This document shows positions 17,514 to 26,150 of a stretch of 64,000 nucleotides of DNA, piece by piece. The notes beneath the pieces were generated by a model. It was not told the origin of the DNA. It saw only the letters and a list, made by a program, of their open reading frames with translations, and did no database searches. The position numbers and the translations under genes were made by a program. Numbering within the stretch: position 1 is the stretch's first letter; the number at the start of each line of letters is the position of its first letter. The stretch is from Gemmatimonadaceae bacterium (GTDB taxonomy: Bacteria; Latescibacterota; UBA2968; UBA8231), in assembly GCA_026706075.1 (NCBI GenBank), contig JAPOZM010000016.1, forward strand, positions 1 through 64,000, given 5' to 3'.

Positions 17514-19144
17514 GGCCTCACCGCCGCCGGTGTGATCCGCGCCCGTTCCACCGTTCCCTCGAAGCGGGCCGAGCCGCCGCTCAGCTCCCCCACGGTCACC
17601 TCGGCGTCGCACGCCACCAGCCGGCCCGAGGCCTGGCGCCGGGCGGCCAGCTCGCCGTCGACGTAGAGGCTCAGGCTGCGCCCGTCGTAGACCCCGGACA
17701 GGTGGTGGGCCCCCGGCTTCAGCCTGCGGTACGCGGCGACACCGCGCACGCCCTGCTCGGTGTTGATCAGGAAGCTCGGCCCCGGGACCGCGGCACAGAG
17801 TCCGCCGTTGTGCCCGTAGTCGCCGTAGCGCAGGCTGAAGGCGCCGCCGTCGCCGAGAGTGTCGCAGCGCAGCACCCGGCCGTGGTAGGCCTCCCCCCGC
17901 CCGTCGAAGAGCGGGGCTCCGTAGAAGTAGCGGCCGTCGAAGGCGCCGGCGTTGTAGCCGAGGGTGTGGAGGCCGTCCGTGCGCGACGCGTCGAACCCCG
18001 ACCAGCTGCCGGCCTCGGCGAAGGGGCGGGTCGTGTCGTAGCGCAGGAAGTTGCAGTGAAAGGGAATCTCGCCGGCGGCGGCCCGGCGCGTCCAGGGGCA
18101 GTAATAGACGTAGCGGCCGTCGAAGAAACCGCCGTCGAAGCCGCCCGTGTCCAGGCCGTCCGTGCCGCCGGCTTCCCGGCTCTCCCAGGCGTCGGCGTCG
18201 GCGAAGGGGCGGGTCGTGTCGTAGCGCACCATGCGGCTGTGGCCGTAGGAGCAGAAGTAGAGCCAGCGTCCGTCGAAGACGGCGCCCACGTTCATCCCCA
18301 GGCCGTGGGGGCGCGCGTCGTGGACCTCCCAGGAGGCGGGGTCGTCGAAGGAGCCCAGGGTGTCGTGGCGGGCGACGACGCCGTGGATGAGGGGGACGAG
18401 GTAGATGTAGCGCCCGTCGAAGGCGCCGCCGTCGAAGCAGACCGCCTCTGGCGACAGGCGGGAAGTGTCGAAGACCTGGTAGCTGCCCGGATCGCGGAAC
18501 TCTCCGTGCGTGTCCATGCGCAGCACCCGGCCGCTGGGCACGCTCTCGTCGAAGGGCCGGCCGGGGACGCTCTCGTACCCCGGCGGGAAGTAGACGTAGC
18601 GGCCGTCGGTGGCCGCCCCCTGGCCCGAGACCGGCAGGCCGGCGTCGTGGGCGCTCCAGGAGGCCGGGTCGCCGAAGGGGCGGCCCACCTCGAAGCGCAG
18701 GACGCGGCTGTGGTAGCCCTGCAGGTCCTCGCGCGGTGTGAAGATCACGTGGCGCCCGTCGAAGGAGGCCCCGTAGTAGCTGACCGTCGTCAGGCCGTCG
18801 GTGTTTCCGGCGTCGAAGGCCTCCCAGGCCGCCGGATCGTGGAAGTCGGCGTGGGTGTCGCAGCGGAGCACGTGGCCGTGAACGCTGTCGCGGCGGCGGA
18901 AGGGGCGGATCGGACAGTAGTAGACGTGGCGCCCGTCGAAGACCGCCCCGTAGTGGCCGGCGCACAGGAGGCCGCCGGTGTCGGTCGCGTCGTACGCCGA
19001 GAACACGGGGGTCTCCGCAGGCCTCCACTGCGAGACCAGGGGCTGCATCGCCTCGGTCCGGTCGGCCGAGGTCCTCACCCACGCCTCCACCGCGATCTCT
19101 CCATCCGGCCCCGGTCGGGGATCAAGCTGCGAGTGGTCCGTCAT
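17510..19144 (-). CDS. Seven-repeat beta-propeller protein with flanking LamG-like halves
   Basis: A 544-residue protein I do not recognise by name. Residues 47-436 contain seven repeats of about 50-60 residues, each with (G)AxFDGRYVYYxP followed by VLRxDTxxxFxDPASWExFDA. This reads as a seven-bladed propeller. Residues 1-46 (GEIAVEAWVRT..PLVSQW) and 437-544 (FLINTEQGVRGVAAY, HHLSGVYDGRSLSLYVDGEL, GTVERARI) look like the start and end of one LamG/concanavalin fold. The propeller therefore seems to be inserted into that domain. No signal peptide is seen. The ATG has GGAGGAG 5 nt upstream. It leads the minus-strand gene run, coupled to the enolase-superfamily gene. Confidence 0.75.
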   Translation of the reverse strand: MTDHSQLDPRPGPDGEIAVEAWVRTSADRTEAMQPLVSQWRPAETPVFSAYDATDTGGLLCAGHYGAVFDGRHVYYCPIRPFRRRDSVHGHVLRCDTHADFHDPAAWEAFDAGNTDGLTTVSYYGASFDGRHVIFTPREDLQGYHSRVLRFEVGRPFGDPASWSAHDAGLPVSGQGAATDGRYVYFPPGYESVPGRPFDESVPSGRVLRMDTHGEFRDPGSYQVFDTSRLSPEAVCFDGGAFDGRYIYLVPLIHGVVARHDTLGSFDDPASWEVHDARPHGLGMNVGAVFDGRWLYFCSYGHSRMVRYDTTRPFADADAWESREAGGTDGLDTGGFDGGFFDGRYVYYCPWTRRAAAGEIPFHCNFLRYDTTRPFAEAGSWSGFDASRTDGLHTLGYNAGAFDGRYFYGAPLFDGRGEAYHGRVLRCDTLGDGGAFSLRYGDYGHNGGLCAAVPGPSFLINTEQGVRGVAAYRRLKPGAHHLSGVYDGRSLSLYVDGELAARRQASGRLVACDAEVTVGELSGGSARFEGTVERARITPAAVRP

Positions 19145-19179
19145 CGTTCTCCTCCCTGCTCGTCGTCAGGAGGCGAGCG

Positions 19180-19207
19180 AGTCTAGCCGCCATCGACCGG
19201 CCGTCAA
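19180..19207 (-). promoter_or_regulatory. Candidate promoter for the LamG/propeller gene
   Basis: The minus strand reads TTGACG, 16 nt, TAGACT, with the -10 box about 35 nt before the ATG, in the divergent region between this gene and the creatininase gene. The -35 box overlaps one arm of a GC-rich inverted repeat (CCGGCCG..CGGCCGG). Confidence 0.45.
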
Positions 19208-19293
19208 CCCGGCCGGCCCGCGGCGTGCTCCGCAACACCTGATTCCATATCCTTGCCGCCCCTCCCTCACGACTCAGCCAAAGGACGAGGAAG

Positions 19294-20061
19294 ATGAAGC
19301 TTGGCGAGATGACCTGGCCCGAGATCGGCGACCTCGACCGCGAGCGCTTCGTCGCCGTCTACCCCATCGCATCCTTCGAGCAGCACGGCGACCACCTGCC
19401 CCTGCTCACCGACACCCTGGAGTGCGAAGGCATCACCGCCGCCATGGAGGAGCGCGCCGGCGACCGCATCGTCGTCCTGCCCACCCAGTGGCTGGGGTAC
19501 TCCTTCCACCACATCCACTTCGGCGGCAGCCTGACGGCCACCTCCCGGACCCACGTGAGCATGGTCGTGGAGACGGTCGATTGCCTGGTGCGGGCCGGCT
19601 TCGACAAAGTCCTGATCCTCAACGGCCACGGCGGCAACCAGGCCGACATGCGGGTTGCCCTGCAGGACCTGCGCGAGCGCCACATGGAGGCCCGCGTCTA
19701 CGGCGCCTCCTGGTGGGAGGTGGCGCAGCCCGGGCTCGACGAGGTGCGCACCGCCGGACCGGACGGCTCCGGTCACGCCGGCGAGACCGAGACCTCGCTG
19801 ATGCTGCACCTTCATCCGGACCTGGTGCGCCCCGCCCGCCCCGTCCGCGGCGGCGCCAGGGCTCCCTCCGCCTACGAGAGCGAGGTGCAGCGGTTCCACA
19901 TGCTCGAGGAGGTCAGCCCCCGGGGCCACTTCGGAGACCCCGCGGCGGCCAGCGCCGAGAAGGGCGAGCGCATGCTCGCGGCGATCGTCGACAGCCTCTG
20001 CGGCATCGTCGACGACATCCTCTCCGGACGGCTGGATCCGCAACCGGCGAGGGAGTCATGA
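19294..20061 (+). CDS. Creatininase-family amidohydrolase
   Basis: A 255-residue metal hydrolase of the creatininase family (creatinine amidohydrolase, formamide hydrolases of riboflavin/F420 synthesis, MftE-type peptidases). Metal-binding motifs are FEQHGDHLPLLTDT near the N-terminus, NGHGGNQ in the middle and GHAGETETS in the second half. The ATG follows AAAGGACGAGG. Its stop overlaps the next start (ATGA). Given sugar-isomerase and PhyH partners it probably cleaves a cyclic amide or amide bond of a small substrate rather than creatinine, but this is inference. Confidence 0.88.
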   Translation: MKLGEMTWPEIGDLDRERFVAVYPIASFEQHGDHLPLLTDTLECEGITAAMEERAGDRIVVLPTQWLGYSFHHIHFGGSLTATSRTHVSMVVETVDCLVRAGFDKVLILNGHGGNQADMRVALQDLRERHMEARVYGASWWEVAQPGLDEVRTAGPDGSGHAGETETSLMLHLHPDLVRPARPVRGGARAPSAYESEVQRFHMLEEVSPRGHFGDPAAASAEKGERMLAAIVDSLCGIVDDILSGRLDPQPARES

Positions 20062-20909
20062 GACCGCAGACCCCCGGGCAGATCGGCCTCTGCAGCTGGT
20101 CGATGAGGCCCCGCGACGCCGGCCACATGGCCGCCATCATGGTGGAGCTGGGCGTGGACAGGCTGCAGCTCGGGCTGGTCCCCCACCGCGACGACGCCGG
20201 CCTCGTCGACGGCGTCCCCGAGGCCCTGGACCGGATCGGCGCCCGCGTGGTCTCGGGCATGTTCGGCACCGTGGGCGAGGACTACACGACGCTGGAGACG
20301 ATCCGGCGCACGGGGGGCATCGTCCCCGACGAGCACTGGGAGGCCAACCAGCAGGTGGCCCACAAGGCGGCGGTCAAGGCCCGGGAGCTGGGACTGTCCT
20401 TGGTGTCGTTCCACGCCGGCTTCCTCCCCCACGACGTGGAGAGCGCCGAGTTCCGCAAGCTCGCCGACCGCATCGAGATCGTTGCCGGGATCTTCGGCGA
20501 CCAGGGCATCGACCTGCTCTTCGAGACAGGCCAGGAGACGGCCGACGACCTGTGGGCCTTCTTCGACCACCTCGAGGGCCGCGGGGTGACCAACGTGGGC
20601 GTCAACTTCGACCCGGCCAACATGATCCTCTACGACAAGGGCGACCCCCTGGAGGCGCTGCGCAGGCTCCTGCCCCGGGTCCGCTCGATCCACATCAAGG
20701 ACGCCGTCCGCACCACGACGCCGGGCGAGTGGGGCGCCGAGGCCGTCGTCGGCGAGGGCCAGGTGGACTGGACCGCCTTCATGGGCATCCTGGCCGAAGG
20801 TGGATACATGGGCGACCTGCACGTGGAGCGCGAGGGGGGCGACGACCGCGTGGGCGACGCGAGGAAGGCCATCGATGTGATCACCCGAGCGATGGCGGCG
20901 ACCCGATGA
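20058..20909 (+). CDS. Sugar phosphate isomerase/epimerase-like TIM-barrel protein
   Basis: A 283-residue xylose-isomerase-like TIM barrel (AP_endonuc_2 superfamily). Barrel strands with metal-ligand residues are visible: LSLVSFHAGF, IDLLFETGQE, VGVNFDPANMILYDKGDP and VRSIHIKDAVRT, with a final DLHVERE. It likely interconverts keto/aldo or epimeric sugars or inosose-type compounds. The ATG overlaps the creatininase stop, and the stop overlaps the PhyH gene start, so the three genes are translationally coupled. The substrate is not deducible. Confidence 0.85.
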   Translation: MRPQTPGQIGLCSWSMRPRDAGHMAAIMVELGVDRLQLGLVPHRDDAGLVDGVPEALDRIGARVVSGMFGTVGEDYTTLETIRRTGGIVPDEHWEANQQVAHKAAVKARELGLSLVSFHAGFLPHDVESAEFRKLADRIEIVAGIFGDQGIDLLFETGQETADDLWAFFDHLEGRGVTNVGVNFDPANMILYDKGDPLEALRRLLPRVRSIHIKDAVRTTTPGEWGAEAVVGEGQVDWTAFMGILAEGGYMGDLHVEREGGDDRVGDARKAIDVITRAMAATR

Positions 20910-22645
20910 CCAACGAGGAGAGTTACTGCTTCGACGTGGGCGGCTACCTGGTCGTGCGGGAGGCCCTGCAGCCGGGTGAGATCCTGGCCCTCAACGCCGC
21001 TCTGGAGCGCTCCGGCCGGCCGGAGGGGATGCTCGGCTGGCCGGGGAGGGAGCGCGAGCCCTTCCGCGACCTGCTCGTGCACCCGGTCCTGGTGGATTAC
21101 CTGAACGAGATCTGCGGCACCGGCTTCCGCCTGGAGCGGCTGCCGCGGCTGATCTCCGACGACCCGGCGGCCGGCACCGCCTTCGACGGAACCCTTTCCG
21201 GCGGCGACGAGCCACGGGACCCGGCGCGGGCCTACTACCACCAGAACCACCGCCGCCAGTGCCAGCTCGTGCGCGCCGTCTGGGCCCTGGCCGACGTCGA
21301 GGAGGGCGACGGCGGCCTGGTCTTCGTGCAGGCCAGCCACAAGACCAACGTGCCTCCGCCCCCCGGCTTCCTGGAGGGCGAGCGCGACCTGGGGCTGGTG
21401 CGCGGGGCCCGGCTGCGGGCCGGAGATCTGCTGCTGCTGGCCGACACGGTCATGCACGGCCTGCGCCCGTGGAAGGGGCGCGGCCCCCTGCGCCTGCTCG
21501 ACTACGGCTTCGCCGCCCGCGGCGTCTGCCTCGAGACCGGCACCGGACCGCAGGCCGGGGAGCCGGGCCGCCCCGAGTGGCACGACGAGCTGACCCCGGA
21601 GCAGCGGGCCGTGCTCTACCGGCCCGGGAGGCGCGACGACACCCCGGCGCCGGTCCTGGCCGCCGACGGCGGGCGCACCCGGGTCTCGGAGTCGCCGGAA
21701 CCGCTGCACCCGTCCTTCCTGGCCCCCGACCCGGCCAGCGGCATCGACCACGAGGAGCTGTTCTTCTGGGACCTGTGCGGCCACCTCGTCCTGCGCCAGG
21801 TGATGGACCCGGACGACCTGGCCCTGGCCAACGAGGCGATCGACCGCTTCGAGGACCGCATCGTCGTCGGGGAGGAGCTGGCCCGCGGCTCCAGGTCCCT
21901 GGCCGGCACCGGCCGTCCCACCCTGAGCGGCCTGCTGCAGCTGCCGGAACCCTGGTGCGGCCCCTTCCGCCGCATGGTCGCCCATGCGGCCGTCGTCCAC
22001 CGCCTCACCTGGATGGGCGGCAGCGGCTTCCGCTGCGACCAGCCCGCGGCCTTCTGCGCCGTCAAGGGCACCTCGGGCCACGCCCTGCACGACGCCAACG
22101 AACCCCTGAACCCCAGCCGCTCGTACGTCTTCAGGAACGGGCGCAGCTACTGCGAGGCGGTCACCGTCACCTGGCAGCTGCGCGGACTGGGCGAGGAGGA
22201 CGGCGGCTTCGCCTGCGTGCCCGGCAGCCACAAGGCGCAGTATCCCATGCCGGACGGGGTGCGCACCTGCGACGACCATATGGGACTGGTGGCCCACCCG
22301 ACCTTCCGGGCCGGGGACGTGCTGCTGTTCATGGACGGCGCCCAGACCCACGGCACCCTGGCCTGGCGGAGCGAGGTCCCGCGCCGGGGGATCCTGGTGA
22401 AGTACTCCTCCCGGAACTTCAACCGCTCCGGGGGAGAGATGGTGCACCCGTCAGCGCGCTGGGGTGATCTTGTGGAGGGGATGACCGACGCCCAGTTGGC
22501 CGTCATGCGCGGCCCCGACCGGGACAACCACAACGGCAACGTGCCGCGGCTGGTGGTGGAGGACGGGGGCGTCGGTGTCGACTACGAGCGCAAGGGCGGT
22601 CTCTACAACGCCGAGACGCCGAAGGGGCCGCTGGCCCCCGGCTGA
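20906..22645 (+). CDS. Tandem phytanoyl-CoA dioxygenase-like (PhyH) protein
   Basis: A 579-residue fusion of two Fe(II)/2-oxoglutarate oxygenase-like PhyH domains (about 1-250 and 285-579), roughly twice the family length. The second repeats the layout of the first: LCGHLVLRQVM vs VGGYLVVREAL, and CVPGSHKAQYP vs FVQASHKTNVP. In the first domain the iron motif HxD reads H112-Q-N, with Asn in place of Asp. The second has HDAN, then GSHK and THGTL. At least one half may be structural or substrate-binding rather than catalytic. It likely hydroxylates or demethylates a small substrate of the local pathway. The next gene is convergent, 16 nt away. Confidence 0.82.
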   Translation: MTNEESYCFDVGGYLVVREALQPGEILALNAALERSGRPEGMLGWPGREREPFRDLLVHPVLVDYLNEICGTGFRLERLPRLISDDPAAGTAFDGTLSGGDEPRDPARAYYHQNHRRQCQLVRAVWALADVEEGDGGLVFVQASHKTNVPPPPGFLEGERDLGLVRGARLRAGDLLLLADTVMHGLRPWKGRGPLRLLDYGFAARGVCLETGTGPQAGEPGRPEWHDELTPEQRAVLYRPGRRDDTPAPVLAADGGRTRVSESPEPLHPSFLAPDPASGIDHEELFFWDLCGHLVLRQVMDPDDLALANEAIDRFEDRIVVGEELARGSRSLAGTGRPTLSGLLQLPEPWCGPFRRMVAHAAVVHRLTWMGGSGFRCDQPAAFCAVKGTSGHALHDANEPLNPSRSYVFRNGRSYCEAVTVTWQLRGLGEEDGGFACVPGSHKAQYPMPDGVRTCDDHMGLVAHPTFRAGDVLLFMDGAQTHGTLAWRSEVPRRGILVKYSSRNFNRSGGEMVHPSARWGDLVEGMTDAQLAVMRGPDRDNHNGNVPRLVVEDGGVGVDYERKGGLYNAETPKGPLAPG

Positions 22646-22661
22646 GCCGGCGGGGCTCCGC

Positions 22662-23666
22662 TCACCGCTGCGGCACCTTGACGACGCGCCCCTTCTGCCA
22701 GCTCTGGATGATGCTCTCGATGGCGAGCTGCACCTTGAGGGCGTCCTCGGCCTTGGCGTCGACCTCGTCCGGGGGCGTGCCCTTGCGCAGATCGTCGATC
22801 CAGGCGCCGATGCGCGACGGGAAGGTGTCGGCGAAGCCCATCATCCCGCCGGGGTGGTCGTAGCTCTCCACCTCCTTCGAGAACCGGGGGTAGAAGGTCA
22901 GCCGCTCACAGGCCTCGTTTATGACCACGCGGCCCTCGGAGCCGACCAGCTCGAGGGTCTCCAGGCCGTAGCTGCCGCCGGCGTCGTACGATCCCGTGAG
23001 ATGGCCGATGACGCCGTTGGCGAAGAGCAGGTTGGCCTGCACGTTGGACCAGATCCGACGGCCCTGGCCCTTCTTGAAGAACGCCTGCACCCGCTCCAGG
23101 TCGCCGGCGAAGTAGCGCATCACGTCGAGGGAATGGGGGTGCAGGGCGCGGATGTGGAACCACGGCGAGGACTCGTTGGGGTTGTTGATCCACATCGTCA
23201 TGTTGACCATGTGAAGCTCCCCCAGCCGGCCCTGATCGAGCCAATCCCGGGCCTTCACCGCCGCCGGCGTGAACCGGTGGTTGAGGTTGATGCCGTAGGG
23301 CAGGCCCATCTCGCGGGCCAGCCGCACCAGGCGGCGGGCCTTGGGGATCTCGTTGGAGATCGGCTTCTCCCCCAGGACCGGGATCCCCGCCTTCAGCAGC
23401 TGCATCGTCGGGGTGTAGTGGTCGCCGCCGTTCTCCACGCCCGCCGTGGCGACGCTGGCGGCGTCGATGGCGACGCCGCTGTTGAGCATTCGGCGGACGC
23501 TGTAGAACGCCTGCGCCCCGTGGGCCGAGGCCGCGGTGTCGGCCCGCTCCCGGCTGACATCGCACACGGCCACTACCTCGGCGTGGGGGTGGGCCTGGTA
23601 GCACCTGGCGTGGTTGTTGCCGATGCCGCCCATCCCCACGACGGCGATCCGAAGCTGCTTGCCCAT
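22662..23666 (-). CDS. Gfo/Idh/MocA-family oxidoreductase
   Basis: A 334-residue NAD(P)-dependent sugar or inositol-type dehydrogenase. The Rossmann motif is GMGGIGNNHARCY, EKPISNE carries the conserved catalytic Lys region, and the C-terminal alpha/beta domain has ALHPHSLDVMRYF. The ATG at 23666 has a very strong site (AGGAGGAAGAGG), so I prefer it to a GTG 36 nt upstream. It lies 28 nt downstream of the Ldh_2 gene, so both are probably in one unit with the NAGPA-domain gene upstream. The likely role is oxidation of a sugar derivative, linked to the opposite-strand isomerase and PhyH genes. Confidence 0.9.
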   Translation of the reverse strand: MGKQLRIAVVGMGGIGNNHARCYQAHPHAEVVAVCDVSRERADTAASAHGAQAFYSVRRMLNSGVAIDAASVATAGVENGGDHYTPTMQLLKAGIPVLGEKPISNEIPKARRLVRLAREMGLPYGINLNHRFTPAAVKARDWLDQGRLGELHMVNMTMWINNPNESSPWFHIRALHPHSLDVMRYFAGDLERVQAFFKKGQGRRIWSNVQANLLFANGVIGHLTGSYDAGGSYGLETLELVGSEGRVVINEACERLTFYPRFSKEVESYDHPGGMMGFADTFPSRIGAWIDDLRKGTPPDEVDAKAEDALKVQLAIESIIQSWQKGRVVKVPQR

Positions 23667-23694
23667 CCTCTTCCTCCTCCTGCCGGGACGCGGG

Positions 23695-24765
23695 TCAGGC
23701 ACTCTCGACGGGGTCGGGGAGGTTCACCCCCAGCTCCCCGGCCAGGGCCGCGATCTGACCCCAGGCGGTGTCGTCCACCTCCATCCCCTCCCTCCGTCTG
23801 GCCTCGTGGATGCGGTGCGAGTTCTCGCCCGGGAGCATGACCTCTCCGAAGCCCTCCATGGGCGGGCAGGACTTGAGCCAGTCGATGAAGTCGTCCACCT
23901 CACCGAGGAACCCGTCCAGGCCGCGGAAGGCGGCGATGTCGTAGACCGTGAAGAACAGGGCGTTCCCCGTCTGCGGCGGGTCGGCCTGACTGCAGCCACC
24001 GCCCGACAAGGCACCCGCGAGGATGTCGACGACCAGGGCGAGGCCGAACCCCTTGTGGCCCACCGTGGGAAAGCCCAGAGGAAGCATGGCCCCCGGCGGA
24101 TCTCCGTAGTAGTCCTCCACGTCCGTCGTCAAGCGGCCGTGGCCGTCGATGATGCAGCCCTCGGGGACGGCGCTGCCGCGGTTGCGGTAGTCGCGCAGGG
24201 CGCCGCCGGAGGTCATGCTCGTCGTCATGTCGAGGACGATGGGCCAGCTCCTGCGCGTCGGGATGCCGACGGCCAGGGGGTTGGTCGGCAGGCGCCGCTC
24301 GCGGCCGCCGTACGGGGCCACGGCCAGATCGGAGCCGTGGCCGTTGGCGCACAGCACGCCGATCAGGTTCCCCTGGCGGGCGATGAGGTCGACGAAACGC
24401 CCCAGCCGCGCCACGTGGTTGCAGTCCCTGACGGTCACCGCCACGATGGCGTGGGACCGGGCGCGCTCGATGGCCAGCTCGGCAGCGCGGGTGGCGGTGA
24501 CGGGGCCGAAGTTCCAGCCGCCGCTGACCTGCACCACGCCGCCCCGGTCGTGCAGGATCTCGAGCTCGGCCCCGGGCTTCACCTGCCCCTTGCGGACCAT
24601 CTCCGTGTACTGGGGGAAACGCAGCACCGAGTGGGAGTCGTGGCCCAGCAGGCCGGAGTCGACCATGTGGCCGGAGACCAGGTCGGCCTCCGAAGGGGGC
24701 ACACCGACCGTGGCGAACAGGTCGCGGCCGAGTCGCTTGAGGTCCTGGGCGCGGAACCGGGGCAC
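23695..24765 (-). CDS. Ldh_2 (malate/ureidoglycolate/L-lactate) family dehydrogenase
   Basis: A 356-residue NAD(P)H-dependent 2-oxoacid/2-hydroxyacid oxidoreductase with the Ldh_2 fold, not the Rossmann type. Family features are HMVDSGLLGHDSHSVLRFPQY, HVARLGRFVDLIA, the NPLAVGIPT segment and GFPTVGHKGFGLALVVDIL. Members reduce or oxidise malate, lactate, ureidoglycolate, sulfolactate or 2,3-diketo-gulonate, so the substrate is open. The GTG start has AGGAGGG close upstream. It forms a pair with the downstream Gfo/Idh gene. Confidence 0.9.
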   Translation of the reverse strand: MPRFRAQDLKRLGRDLFATVGVPPSEADLVSGHMVDSGLLGHDSHSVLRFPQYTEMVRKGQVKPGAELEILHDRGGVVQVSGGWNFGPVTATRAAELAIERARSHAIVAVTVRDCNHVARLGRFVDLIARQGNLIGVLCANGHGSDLAVAPYGGRERRLPTNPLAVGIPTRRSWPIVLDMTTSMTSGGALRDYRNRGSAVPEGCIIDGHGRLTTDVEDYYGDPPGAMLPLGFPTVGHKGFGLALVVDILAGALSGGGCSQADPPQTGNALFFTVYDIAAFRGLDGFLGEVDDFIDWLKSCPPMEGFGEVMLPGENSHRIHEARRREGMEVDDTAWGQIAALAGELGVNLPDPVESA

Positions 24766-24820
24766 ACTCCCTCCTGTGGCTTGGTGGGATCTTTGTGAGA
24801 ACGGCGGTTGAGAAGAGCCG

Positions 24821-26023
24821 TCAGCCGGCGGCCGCCGGCGGCATGACCACCAGCGCGTTGGCCACCGGCCGTTCGCCGGTCTGATCGGACGGCCGGTTCA
24901 CGACGTGCTCGCGCACCACCATGGTCGTTGATCCGCCTCCGTCGAGGTTGATCGCCTGCCAGGCGTTGTGGCGGCTCTTCGTGAAGCCGGCCAGGTCGGC
25001 GGACATCAACTCGGCCAGTTCGGGCAAGGTCATGCCGACGCTGTGGCCGGGCTGCCGGCCGTCGACGGTGACCAGGAACACGTGGCGCCCGCCCCGGGAC
25101 AGTCCGATGGCCGAGCGCGGATGCCGGTCGTTGGCAAAGGACTCGCCCAGATGCTCGCGCTCGTGCTCGATGGAGACGCGGCCGTCCCGGATGATGCGCG
25201 GTCCCCCGCCGATGGCCACGTCGAGGCTCCCCCTGGAGGGGGGCAGGGCGCAGTAGAGATGGACCGTATCCCCGGGGCTGATCGCCGCCTGGCGGGCGAA
25301 GTCGGCGCCGCCGGCCACCAGCCACTGGCCCCTCTGCAGGAGCAGGGGCCACGCCTGGCGGCGCATCTGCACGACCCGCACCGCGGCCGTGTCGTTGACC
25401 AAGGAGGTCGTGCCGTCGAGGCTCTGCAGGAAGAATCCCACCGACGCCCGCACCGAGTCCTCCCGGCTCGCGGCGTGGCGGTTGTAGAGGGTGAGCTCGG
25501 CGTCGGAGCGCGGCGCCCGGTTGAGACGGGAGAGGGGCAGCACCTGGCCCGACCGGGTGATGAGGCCGGCGTCGAGCTCGAAGACCGCCGTCTGCGGGCG
25601 GCCGTCGGCGGCCAGGGCGAAGGCGGAGCGCGAGCGGGGCTCGCCGATCAGCTCGCCTTCGGAGATCTGCACCCCGAGCGGGCGGCCGGGGGTGCCGGCC
25701 TGGAAGAAGTCGCCGTTGATGGCGGCCAGGGCGTCGGCGGCGAGATCGCTCGTCTTCACCAGTCCGAGGCCCTCGGCCGGCGATCTCACGGTGCGCAGCC
25801 GGATGCCGGCCTTGCGCGCCTCCAGCAGGTCGATCTCGACGACGTGGATGGCCCACGGGCCGTCGACCAGATCGATGGAGTGGTGCCAGACGCCGGGTGC
25901 CAGTGTCTCGGTGTCGGCCGGAGCCGTGGAGCCGCCGTATGCGCCCGGGAGGCACAGCATGGCGGCGATCGCCGCGAAGCGAAGAACGCGAGTGCCGGAA
26001 TTGGAGAAGGGGAGTCGTGCCAC
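24821..26023 (-). CDS. Exported phosphodiester glycosidase (NAGPA) domain protein
   Basis: A 400-residue protein with an N-terminal signal (VLRFAAIAAMLCLPGAYG) and a NAGPA-type domain, the fold of the mammalian uncovering enzyme that cleaves GlcNAc-phosphodiesters. Conserved elements are AAINGDFFQAG, GGGPRIIRDG, RHPRSAIGLSRGG and NLDGGGSTTMVV. It probably acts outside the cytoplasmic membrane on a phosphodiester- or glycoside-linked envelope component. I chose the GTG that places the signal peptide at the N-terminus. An in-frame TTG 111 nt upstream would put 37 charged residues in front. It follows imuB on the same strand. Confidence 0.82.
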   Translation of the reverse strand: MARLPFSNSGTRVLRFAAIAAMLCLPGAYGGSTAPADTETLAPGVWHHSIDLVDGPWAIHVVEIDLLEARKAGIRLRTVRSPAEGLGLVKTSDLAADALAAINGDFFQAGTPGRPLGVQISEGELIGEPRSRSAFALAADGRPQTAVFELDAGLITRSGQVLPLSRLNRAPRSDAELTLYNRHAASREDSVRASVGFFLQSLDGTTSLVNDTAAVRVVQMRRQAWPLLLQRGQWLVAGGADFARQAAISPGDTVHLYCALPPSRGSLDVAIGGGPRIIRDGRVSIEHEREHLGESFANDRHPRSAIGLSRGGRHVFLVTVDGRQPGHSVGMTLPELAELMSADLAGFTKSRHNAWQAINLDGGGSTTMVVREHVVNRPSDQTGERPVANALVVMPPAAAG

Positions 26024-26150
26024 GTCGGTTTGAGGCGCGGATTCGAGGGGATGACCGCAGGCGGGGGAGACCGCCCGGCGGCGGACCTCAAGGCGCCAAC
26101 GTCCATTCGGCGCCGCAGCCTCCAAAGTTACCAAGGCGGATCATCTTCCG

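Noticed and set aside
17510-19144. Tandem DNA repeat or CRISPR-like array within the propeller gene
   Set aside because: The periodicity is protein-level (blades of 50-60 residues) with diverged codons, not exact DNA repeats.
26023-26134. Longer NAGPA-domain protein starting at a TTG at 26134
   Set aside because: It would put a charged 37-residue segment before a clear signal peptide; the GTG at 26023 places the signal at the N-terminus.
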